DNA of 64,000 bases, taken from contig CAMDNW010000001.1 in assembly GCA_945903275.1 (NCBI GenBank), positions 1-64,000 on the forward strand, read 5' to 3'. The notes below the pieces were generated by a model, which was given only the letters and a program-made list of their open reading frames with translations, made no database searches and was not told the DNA's origin. The translations under genes and the position numbers were made by a program. Positions 7,307 through 15,140 of the stretch are shown in pieces. Source of the DNA: Thermoflexus hugenholtzii JAD2 (GTDB lineage: Bacteria; Chloroflexota; Dehalococcoidia; UBA2979). The stretch's first letter is position 1, and each line of letters starts with the position of its first letter.

Positions 7307-10300
7307 CTACCCTTCGCCGACACGGAGCGCACGGTGGATGGCGAGGCGGACGTAGAGTAGCACCACGGCCCCCATGGTCTGGATGAACGCCGCGCCGAGT
7401 ACAGCCCAGATCACGGCTACGCTGCCCCACGAGATGGCGAGCGCGAATGGCGGCAGCACGGCCGCGCCAGTCTCGCTGACGCCGAACACCTCCATCATGC
7501 GCTGACCGACCTGCAGCCCGACGATGGTGCCAAGGCCCATGCCGGCGATCACGATGACACAGTATTCGAGCGCGACGACCAGGAACACCTGCCGCCGCGA
7601 GAAGCCGAGCGTGCGCAGGATTGCGAACTCCAGCGCGCGCTTTTGCGCGGTGAGGTAGGAGTAGAGCACGAAGCCGATCGCCGAGAGCAGCAGCACCGTC
7701 CCGAACGAGATGGAGAGGATGCCCGCCCAGCCTGCGGCAATCAGCGGGTCTTCGTCGGCGAGGGCACGTTCGCTGGCGGTGTCGCGCAGCGTCTGCGGCT
7801 CCCACTCCACGAGTGCCTCACGTGTACGCACGGGGTCGTCCGAGGCGAACCATGCCTCGTTGAAGGCGATCGGGCGGGTGGCGAGCGCGCCATTCGCGGC
7901 TTCGGCCAGTCGCCTGGCATGTATGACGGCGAAACCGGAGCGGCCGGCGACGTTCGGGTCGTAGGTGGGGAAGAGCTCGAACGTCCCGGCAAGGCGGGCA
8001 TCGAGGTATACGCCGCTCACCAGCAGTTGGAACGTGTCGCCCGTGCGCAGTTCCGCACGGCTGGCCACTGCCTGCGGGAGATACACCGCGGCAGCCTCAC
8101 CGTCGGTCACCGGCCGCAGGCCGCGGTCGCGAGGCGTCACGCGCGTGTCGTTCCACTCGTAGCGGACAGAGGCACTCGCGCCGGTGGGCGCGTCGGGGTC
8201 GGAGCGTGCGGTGTCGGTGGTCCGTTGGGCGCGCTGGCCTTGAATCACCTCGAACTCCGCAGCGGGGAAGGCGTTGATGAGGCGTGCGCCCGCGAATGGG
8301 GCATCGGAGGCGACCGACTCCGTGTTGGGCGCGAGCGGCGGCGCGGCGATATTCGAGGTGTGCAGCGGGCCGAGCAGCGCAACGCCGCGTTGTGCGGTGA
8401 TCGCGCTCTGGGTGGCGAAGTAGACGGCTTCGAGCGTGTACGGCGCGGTGAGGCTGGGCGGCGCGCCGCGTCCGGAAGGCGGGCGGGCAGCCTCGATGGG
8501 TGCGTTGAAGAAGCGCCACTCGCGCGTGGCGGCGTCGGCGGGGCGCGCGACGCCGAGGGTGATGCGCGCGAGGCGGCCGTTGCCGTCACGCAGCGCGGCG
8601 ATGACGCCGACAGGGCCGCGAATGTCGGGGAACTTCGCCCAGACGCCGATCTGCCGCATGTCGTCAGGCAGCGCGACGGTGTTCGCCGGCGGTGCGTTGC
8701 GTGCGAGATTGTCCGCTATCACGGTGAGCGGTTCTGCCGCGAAGTCGTCGCGGAAGTACGCGACTTCGCGGAACGTATCGGGTTCGACGCCGAGCAGCGT
8801 GACCGACTCGTTCTTGCCATTCGCGAGTACCGCACCCTCGGTGCGGATCGCGGGACTGACGGCACGAGCGGGGACGGCGGTGACGGCGCGCAGGAACGCC
8901 TCGTCGCCGCGCTCGAAGAGCGCGCGCATATCGGCGGCGCGCACGTCGGCGCCGACCGGGTAGCGGGCGCGGTCATCGTAGGAGCGGGCGAGCGTGGCGG
9001 AGAACGTCGCGCCGAACATGCCGACGCCGGTGGCGAGCATCAGCATCAGCACGAGGCGGGAATAGTGGCTAGGGTCACGGGCCAACGCTCTCATGCCGAC
9101 GAGCGCCGCCGCACCTGCGACGCGCCCGATCATCCAGGCGAGCAGACGCAGTGCGAGCGGGAAGAGCCGCAGGAAGACTACGCCGACGGTGAGCATCAGC
9201 ACAGTCGGCGTCGCCAGCATGAGCGGGTCGGACTGGCGGCCGCCGAAGACAGTGCGCGTGAAGAGCTGGTCGTCCTGCCGCAGCCGCCAGAACAGTATCG
9301 CCAGCACGACGACGAGGGCGACATCGAGGTAGTAGCGGAGCAGCAGCGGCACCGGACGCGGGCGCGCGGAAGCGCGGCGGAACTCGACGACCGTGCTGCG
9401 CGTCGCGCGCCAGGCAGGGATCATGAACGCACCGAAGGCGAGCAGCGCCCCCGCGATGGCGAAGGCGTAGGCCTGCGTGGACAGGTGCACCTCGAGCGGG
9501 CCGCCGCCCGAGAGCGCGGTGAAGGCGGGCATTGGGCCGAGCGCCGAGATCACGGCGGCGGCGAGCAGCGGCCCGGCGGCTGCGGCGAGCAGCGCGAGGA
9601 TGAAGCCTTCGATCCCGAACTCGAACAGCAACTGGCCAGGACTCGCGCCCCGGCTGCGCAGCACCGCGATCTCCGGCGCTTGTCGCTCGACGAGCATCGT
9701 TGCGACCATCACGAGGTAGTACGCGACGATGCCGCCGATCTGGAGCAGCAGCACGAACAGCGGGATGCGCACGAAGAAAAGACGGTCGTCGAAGGTCTCC
9801 AGCGTCTTCGCCAGCCCGCTCTCCATCGTGACCCTGCGTTCGAACCCGGCGAGCACGCTAGGGAGGGCGGTGACGCCGGTAGCAACGGCCGGAGCATCGC
9901 GCGCATTGAGGGCGCGAGCATCGATGGTGTAGCGGTCGGCATAGGTCGCGGAGGCGGTTGGTGCGCCCGCGGTGAGTGCGGCGAAGAACGCATCCTCCGG
10001 CAGCAGCAGCACGAACTGTTCCCACGACTCCTGTGCGTCCTCGACGACACGGGTCGCGTCTGTCCAGTACGGGTTTCCAGGCTGCGTCACGCGCACGAGG
10101 GCGGCGATCTGCACGAGCATGGGGCGGCGGTCAGTGTCCCACCAGGCGTGCAGCGCCAAGCGGTCGCCGACGCTGACGTTGTTGCGCGTGGCAGTCTCCT
10201 CGCTCAACGCGACGGCGACCGGCCCTTCAGGCGGCTGAGCGGCAAAGGGCAACTCGCCGCGCACGACGGTGAGGTGTGTATCAAGGCCGTCACGGAAGCG

Positions 10301-10696
10301 CAGTTGCGCGCGTGGGCGGCGTAGGTCCTGTTCGTTGACTGCGGCGTTCGGCGCGGTGAGGTAGAACGTCTGGCTGGTGCCTTGTCGCACCACGCCGCCG
10401 ACCGCGCCGGCGAGTGCCTCGCGCACTGCGGCGTCCTCGCGGGCGCTGGATTGGCGGTAGGCCTGCTGGCGCGCGGTCGCCGCCTCGCGGGTGATGCGGA
10501 TGTCCACGTCGTTGGTGGCGCGCGGGTGTTCGAGCGCGTAGCGCAGGCCGAGGTCGCGGATGGCATCGGCGTAGATGGAGGTAGCGGAGAGGATGGCTGA
10601 GGAGATCAGCGCGCCCAGCGCGACGCTGGCGAGCAGCCGCCGGTTCGCGGCCATGCGCCTGATCGCCAGCACCGGGAGAGAACGAAATCGGCCCAC
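7307..10696 (-). CDS. Giant FtsX/MacB-type ABC permease
   Basis: 1129 residues from GTG 10696. One N-terminal membrane helix (residues 13-40) is followed by an extracellular domain containing IYADAIRDLGLRYALEHP. A first FtsX module follows (helix group around residues 310-450), then a helix pair, a second large extracellular domain (about 590-970) and a C-terminal FtsX module ending near 1125. The paralogue at 10735 has the same layout. Two FtsX modules in one chain match a BceB-like 10-helix design. The start is chosen because TACAAT sits 8 nt upstream and no Shine-Dalgarno is present. The cargo is unknown; such permeases usually pull lipoproteins or hydrophobic molecules from the membrane. 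Confidence 0.85.
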   Translation of the reverse strand: MGRFRSLPVLAIRRMAANRRLLASVALGALISSAILSATSIYADAIRDLGLRYALEHPRATNDVDIRITREAATARQQAYRQSSAREDAAVREALAGAVGGVVRQGTSQTFYLTAPNAAVNEQDLRRPRAQLRFRDGLDTHLTVVRGELPFAAQPPEGPVAVALSEETATRNNVSVGDRLALHAWWDTDRRPMLVQIAALVRVTQPGNPYWTDATRVVEDAQESWEQFVLLLPEDAFFAALTAGAPTASATYADRYTIDARALNARDAPAVATGVTALPSVLAGFERRVTMESGLAKTLETFDDRLFFVRIPLFVLLLQIGGIVAYYLVMVATMLVERQAPEIAVLRSRGASPGQLLFEFGIEGFILALLAAAAGPLLAAAVISALGPMPAFTALSGGGPLEVHLSTQAYAFAIAGALLAFGAFMIPAWRATRSTVVEFRRASARPRPVPLLLRYYLDVALVVVLAILFWRLRQDDQLFTRTVFGGRQSDPLMLATPTVLMLTVGVVFLRLFPLALRLLAWMIGRVAGAAALVGMRALARDPSHYSRLVLMLMLATGVGMFGATFSATLARSYDDRARYPVGADVRAADMRALFERGDEAFLRAVTAVPARAVSPAIRTEGAVLANGKNESVTLLGVEPDTFREVAYFRDDFAAEPLTVIADNLARNAPPANTVALPDDMRQIGVWAKFPDIRGPVGVIAALRDGNGRLARITLGVARPADAATREWRFFNAPIEAARPPSGRGAPPSLTAPYTLEAVYFATQSAITAQRGVALLGPLHTSNIAAPPLAPNTESVASDAPFAGARLINAFPAAEFEVIQGQRAQRTTDTARSDPDAPTGASASVRYEWNDTRVTPRDRGLRPVTDGEAAAVYLPQAVASRAELRTGDTFQLLVSGVYLDARLAGTFELFPTYDPNVAGRSGFAVIHARRLAEAANGALATRPIAFNEAWFASDDPVRTREALVEWEPQTLRDTASERALADEDPLIAAGWAGILSISFGTVLLLSAIGFVLYSYLTAQKRALEFAILRTLGFSRRQVFLVVALEYCVIVIAGMGLGTIVGLQVGQRMMEVFGVSETGAAVLPPFALAISWGSVAVIWAVLGAAFIQTMGAVVLLYVRLAIHRALRVGEG

Positions 10697-10734
10697 GAGG
10701 GCGGATTGTACGTGCGGCGCGTAGACTCCGCGCC
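10697..10734. promoter_or_regulatory. Divergent pair of leaderless-type promoters
   Basis: Only 38 bp separate two divergent GTG starts. On the plus strand TAGACT (10722-10727) lies 7 nt before GTG 10735. On the minus strand TACAAT (10705-10710) lies 8 nt before GTG 10696. Neither start has a Shine-Dalgarno. Each -35 region would overlap the opposite -10, so polymerase could probably occupy only one promoter at a time. Confidence 0.6.
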
Positions 10735-13700
10735 GTGGGCACGTTTTCCGCGTTCTGGCTGCTCGCTCGGCACCGTATGCGGGCACACTGGCCGCTGCTT
10801 GCCGCGACTGGCCTCGGCGTGCTGCTGGCCTCGGTGTTGCTGGCCGTGGTGCCCGTCTACGCCGACGCGATGGCCGACCTAGGACTGCGTTACCGGCTGG
10901 AACAAGGCATCGATGATCCCGGCGACCAGGTGCTGCAACTGACGCTCGACGGCTCGCAGCTGGGCGACAGCCGGGATCGCCGCATCCGCGAGGCGATGGA
11001 TGAGGCGACGCGCGCGCGGATCGTCTGGCTCGGCGATGGCCTGCTGGTGGAGGAGCGCTCGCAGCGCATCCAGGCGTCGCTACCGAAGCAGCTGGGGATC
11101 GCGTGGCCTGCGTACCTCGCCGCTATGCCCGGTCTCGCGGAGCACGTCGAGGTTTTAGCAGGGCGGCTGCCGGAAGCGAGTGATCGCGCTGAGGTCGTAC
11201 TGCCCGCAGGCTACGAGCGATACGCGGCCATCGGCGACACGGTCGTGCTCGCGCTGTCGGCGTTTGATGACTGCCCGCGCGTGCCACCTTCGGAAAACCC
11301 TGCCGTCGCGGCGGCCGAGGTGCGCTGCCGCCCGTCGCTCACCGTTGCACCGGAGGGTGCGGCGACGGTGGTTGGCTTCGTGCGCCGCCGCGACGCGAAT
11401 GACGCGCGCTGGCAGTTCTTCGACGCCTCGTGGGCCGTACCGAACGCGCCGAACACTCGCGTCTCGGAGCCGGGAGCGGGCGGACTGCTGCTGATCACGA
11501 CGCCAGAGCAGTACATGGGCGTGATCGCGCAGCGGTTCCCCGAACTGCGTGCACATCACCGGGCAGGTGTGGTGCCCGACCTGCGCGGGCTACGCGTGGC
11601 GGACGTGTCGTATGCGATTGCGGACATCGAAGCATGGCAGCGGGACATTCAGACCACGCTCGGATTGCGTGCAGGCGGCCGTCTCGACCTTGCCAAGCAC
11701 CTGAGCAGCTTCCGCGATGCGCAGACGTTCTCGCGTATCCCGCTGCTGCTGATCTTGTTGCAGGTGGTCGGGGTGATCGTCTTCTACCTTGTGCTGGCGG
11801 CATCGATGCTGGCCGACCGGCGGGCGGACGAGATGAACGTCTATCGCAGTCGGGGTGCCAGCGCTGGACAACTTGCGGGCCTCGCGGCGTTCGAGGCGCT
11901 GTTCATTGCAGTACCCGCTGCGCTGGCGGGGCCATGGATCGCAGTGCGCAGCGTCGCACTGCTCGGGTATTTGCCGGTGTTCGAGCGGAGTACGGGCGGG
12001 GGGCCGCTGCCCGCAGCGGTGACGCCGGAGGCGTACGCCTTCTCCGCTGCCGGCGCCCTGATCTCGGTGGCTGCGATTGCGGCACCGGCATGGGTGATGG
12101 CGCGACGCGGCGTGCTCGATGAACGGCGGGAGCGAGCACGGCCACGCGGGCGGGGCTTCGTGCAGCGATACTTCCTCGATGTCGGCGTGATGATGTTGGC
12201 GGCGGCGCAATTCTGGCAGATATCGCGGCGGGGATCGGTGTTCGACCCGAAGGCGGTAGGTGGCTGGTCGAGCGATCCGCTGTTGATGCTGTTCCCGTTG
12301 GTGCTCACGCTCGCGGTGGCGGCGATGGTGTTGCGGCTGTATGCGCCGCTGTTGCGGTTCACGCTCGTGGCGATCGTGCCGCTGCGTGGGTCGACGGTGG
12401 GCGTGGGGCTGCAGCAGATGGCGCGCGCGCCGGCGACGCACGCGCGCGTGCTGATGCTGCTGGTGATGGCGACCTCGGTCGCGACGTTCGCGGCGTCGTA
12501 CGGCCCGACGGTCAGCCGCTCGCATCGTGACCGTGCGCTATACGAGGTGGGCGCCGACCTGCGCGCGACGCTCGACCAGCCGGGGAGCGACGTGGGCGAG
12601 CGGCTTGCGGCGCTGCGGAAGACTGAGGGCGTCCGCGACGCGACGCTCGTGTACCGAGGCGCGTTGCGTGCACCGACCGGTGGCGAGATTGCGGTCGTGG
12701 GCATCGAAGATCCATCGCGGGCGGGGCCGATGCTCTGGTCGCGCGACGACTTCGCTGCGCAGCCGCTCCCAGCTCTGCTCGACCAGATACAGAACACGGA
12801 GGACGCGCACCTCGGCATCGCGCTACCAGATAATGCCGTCGCGATTCGCATGCACCTGTACGCCGACACGGTGACCGGCCTGATCGGCTTCGCTGCACGC
12901 GTGCGCGACGCTGAGGGCGGCTACCACGAACTGCCGGTGATCGAGTTGCCGGGGCGCCAATGGCGTGAGGTGAACCTTGAGTACCCGCGTGAGTTGTTCG
13001 CGCCGCGCCCGTTGCGGCTTGCGGGCTTTCGACTGCGCGAGGAGAGTTTCGTGCGCCGCGATGGCGCGCTGTTCATCGACGATCTGCGCGCCGTCGATGC
13101 TACGGGTGGGGTGACACTGATCGACGACTTCGAAGTGCCATCGGGCTGGCGCGTCTACACGCAGCCGGGGACGCCCGAGGCGTTCGAAGTCTCCTCGGCG
13201 CGTACGCATGGCGGCGTGCGTGCGGGGCGCTGGTCGTGGGAGACGAGTTTCTCGCAGCGCGAGAGCGTGCTCGCAGCTCCCGACCCGGATGGCGCGCTGC
13301 CCGCGCTGTTCAGCGCGCGGGCGCTGGATGTCCTGCGCGCGCGCGCGGGCGGCGAGGCGCTGGTGGTGCTGGAGAACGGCGTGCGGGTGCCGCTGCGGGT
13401 CGCGGGCGTCGTGGAGATGTTCCCGACCATCGACCCGGCCGCCCCGTTCATCGTGACCGATCGCGTGCGACTGCGTGCGCTGGCGCTGCTCGGCGGATCG
13501 CGTGCGCTGCCGTATGCCACTGAGATGTGGGTGGACACCGAGGACAGCCTGACGCTGCCGGAGCAACGCGCGCTGCTCACACACCTCGCGAACCGGGAAG
13601 AGTCGCCATTGCTGGTCGATGCGGGCGGTATGCTGTTGCGATCAGCGATGCTGGACGACACGCTCGCGGATCCGTCGCTGGTGGCCTCAGGTGCGGGGGT

Positions 13701-14109
13701 GCTGCTGGTGGCAGCGGTGGCGGTGGTGCTGATCGCGGCGGCGGGCTTCGGGATCGCGGTGTTGATTGCGGTGGGTGGGCGCGTCACGGAGTTCGCGGTG
13801 TTACGCGCGCTCGGCGTGAGCGCGCCGCAACTGTTGCGCTCGTTGTTGCTGGAGTGGGGCGTGCTCGCGCTCTGTGGCGGCGTGCTCGGCTTCTTGCTTG
13901 GCCGGCGCATCGCCGATGTCATGCTCACCGCGCTGGAAGTCACTAGCGCAGGTACACGCGTCGTCCCGCCGTTCACGTTGCAGAGCGACTGGCGGGTGAT
14001 CGGCGCGGGCCTTGTAGTCGTCGGCGGCTGCGCGCTGGCGGCGGTGGTGGTCGCGTGGGGTGAGGTGGTGCGGCGGGCGGGGGCGGCGGCGCTGCGCCAC
14101 ACGCAGTAG
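10735..14109 (+). CDS. Giant FtsX/MacB-type ABC permease, paralogue
   Basis: 1124 residues with the same arrangement as the divergent permease. An N-terminal helix is followed by VYADAMADLGLRYRLEQG, an extracellular domain with a disulfide-capable Cys pair, a first FtsX helix group (about 340-460), a helix pair, a large extracellular domain and a C-terminal FtsX module (about 985-1110). Residues roughly 750-850 contain FIDDLRAVDATGG, IDDFEVPSGW and AGRWSWE, resembling a jelly-roll carbohydrate-binding-type fold inserted in the extracellular part. GTG 10735 is preferred because a TAGACT -10 box lies 7 nt away. Together with the other permease and two ATPases it could form a heteromeric exporter. 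Confidence 0.85.
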   Translation: MGTFSAFWLLARHRMRAHWPLLAATGLGVLLASVLLAVVPVYADAMADLGLRYRLEQGIDDPGDQVLQLTLDGSQLGDSRDRRIREAMDEATRARIVWLGDGLLVEERSQRIQASLPKQLGIAWPAYLAAMPGLAEHVEVLAGRLPEASDRAEVVLPAGYERYAAIGDTVVLALSAFDDCPRVPPSENPAVAAAEVRCRPSLTVAPEGAATVVGFVRRRDANDARWQFFDASWAVPNAPNTRVSEPGAGGLLLITTPEQYMGVIAQRFPELRAHHRAGVVPDLRGLRVADVSYAIADIEAWQRDIQTTLGLRAGGRLDLAKHLSSFRDAQTFSRIPLLLILLQVVGVIVFYLVLAASMLADRRADEMNVYRSRGASAGQLAGLAAFEALFIAVPAALAGPWIAVRSVALLGYLPVFERSTGGGPLPAAVTPEAYAFSAAGALISVAAIAAPAWVMARRGVLDERRERARPRGRGFVQRYFLDVGVMMLAAAQFWQISRRGSVFDPKAVGGWSSDPLLMLFPLVLTLAVAAMVLRLYAPLLRFTLVAIVPLRGSTVGVGLQQMARAPATHARVLMLLVMATSVATFAASYGPTVSRSHRDRALYEVGADLRATLDQPGSDVGERLAALRKTEGVRDATLVYRGALRAPTGGEIAVVGIEDPSRAGPMLWSRDDFAAQPLPALLDQIQNTEDAHLGIALPDNAVAIRMHLYADTVTGLIGFAARVRDAEGGYHELPVIELPGRQWREVNLEYPRELFAPRPLRLAGFRLREESFVRRDGALFIDDLRAVDATGGVTLIDDFEVPSGWRVYTQPGTPEAFEVSSARTHGGVRAGRWSWETSFSQRESVLAAPDPDGALPALFSARALDVLRARAGGEALVVLENGVRVPLRVAGVVEMFPTIDPAAPFIVTDRVRLRALALLGGSRALPYATEMWVDTEDSLTLPEQRALLTHLANREESPLLVDAGGMLLRSAMLDDTLADPSLVASGAGVLLVAAVAVVLIAAAGFGIAVLIAVGGRVTEFAVLRALGVSAPQLLRSLLLEWGVLALCGGVLGFLLGRRIADVMLTALEVTSAGTRVVPPFTLQSDWRVIGAGLVVVGGCALAAVVVAWGEVVRRAGAAALRHTQ

Positions 14110-14126
14110 CGCGGGCCGATTCTCGG

Positions 14127-14573
14127 CTAGCGGTTCGCGCCTTGCTCGATGCTCGCGGGGATGCGCAGTACAGCGGTCGCGGCGCCATCGCGCACGAACA
14201 CCTGCACGAGGTCGTCGGCGCGTAGGGGAGTGGTAGTGCGGGCGATCGTGAAGAAGCGCTCGGCGCGGGTGTAGCGCAAGGTCAGCGTGCTTTCGGATGA
14301 CGCGATCACCATCGTGCCGCCTGCGACCGAACGTATCGTGCCGCTGCGGAGCGCCTCGCCCTTCAGCCCGCGCGCGCCGTCGAAGCCGGTGAAGCCGCCT
14401 GCTGACCGCACAGTTCCGGCTGAAGCGGGCAGCGCGCCTTCCGCTGAGACGAGCATCAATTGCCGCTCCATTGGCGCGCTGGCGGCCTGCCCGAGGCGGA
14501 TGCCGAGCATCGCGCCGCCGGCCGCCGAGGCCAGCGCGAGGGTCAGCATCGCGATTGTGACGAGCCGCCTCAT
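14127..14573 (-). CDS. Small membrane-anchored exported protein, DUF5666-like
   Basis: 148 residues with an N-terminal hydrophobic anchor (MRRLVTIAMLTLALASAAGG) and an extracytoplasmic beta-rich domain. The domain repeats the pattern SGTIRSVAGGTMVIAS...DLVQVFVRDGAATAVL seen in OB-like DUF5666 modules. Its start overlaps the stop of the upstream gene by ATGA (14570-14573). It is convergent with the giant permease and may be an accessory of that export system; this is inferred from position only. No enzyme motif is visible. Confidence 0.65.
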   Translation of the reverse strand: MRRLVTIAMLTLALASAAGGAMLGIRLGQAASAPMERQLMLVSAEGALPASAGTVRSAGGFTGFDGARGLKGEALRSGTIRSVAGGTMVIASSESTLTLRYTRAERFFTIARTTTPLRADDLVQVFVRDGAATAVLRIPASIEQGANR

Positions 14574-14971
14574 CGCTGTGGCTCCAGGGCGACGACACCA
14601 GTGAGCGCCAGCCCGAACTCCGACCGCTCGCCACCGACGTTCACGACCGTGCCCGGAGTAAGCGATTCTGGGGGTAGGGCGCGGATGTCCTCAACGATCG
14701 CATCGGCGGGGAGCCGCAGTTCAGTGCGCTTGCCGCCGGCCTCGATGACGAGGCGGCCTGATGTGACCTCGATAACGGTGCCCGCGATGGCTGCGGCAGG
14801 GTCGGTGACGGGTAGGGCGGTAGTAACTGTGAGCGCCTCGCGCTGCGGCGCGTGGCCGTAGACGAAGCCTGCAACACCGCCGACGAACATCGAAAGCGAC
14901 ATAACTATTATGGTGGTGACTGCGAGGCGAAAGGTGCCTCGATTGGTAGCAGCGGGGCTGACGACGGTCAT
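14570..14971 (-). CDS. Small membrane-anchored exported protein, DUF5666-like
   Basis: 133 residues. A single membrane segment (about 17-38, LAVTTIIVMSLSMFVGGVAG) is followed by an extracytoplasmic domain with AGTVIEVTSGRLVIEAGG and TPGTVVNVGGE. That is the same OB-like beta pattern as its downstream neighbour, and the two look like distant duplicates. GAAAGG lies upstream of ATG 14971 and TATCAT further up could be its -10. Function unknown; the location suggests a periplasmic or surface partner of the FtsX exporter. Confidence 0.65.
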   Translation of the reverse strand: MTVVSPAATNRGTFRLAVTTIIVMSLSMFVGGVAGFVYGHAPQREALTVTTALPVTDPAAAIAGTVIEVTSGRLVIEAGGKRTELRLPADAIVEDIRALPPESLTPGTVVNVGGERSEFGLALTGVVALEPQR

Positions 14972-15030
14972 GGCGAGGCCTTTCGGGGCGTCATGATAGG
15001 CGCTTCGGACGGGCTTGATGACCTCGATCC

Positions 15031-15060
15031 TTACTGTGCGGGTGCAAGTTGCGCTATAAC
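15031..15060 (+). promoter_or_regulatory. Sigma70-like promoter of the second CoA-transferase
   Basis: TTACTG (15031-15036) and TATAAC (15055-15060) are separated by 18 bp, about 80 bp upstream of the GTG start. The transcript would have a leader containing the GGGAGAG ribosome site. Confidence 0.45.
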
Positions 15061-15140
15061 AGTCGCGCTATTGGCCCGCATTGGGAGGCTGACTGCGGCC
15101 ACCTCATCCCACGCGGGTTGCATTGAGGGAGAGAGATACT

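Noticed and set aside
7643-10324. 893-codon plus-strand open frame opposite the giant permease
   Set aside because: Arg/Gly/Glu-rich product without motifs, while the opposite strand encodes a well-formed FtsX permease.
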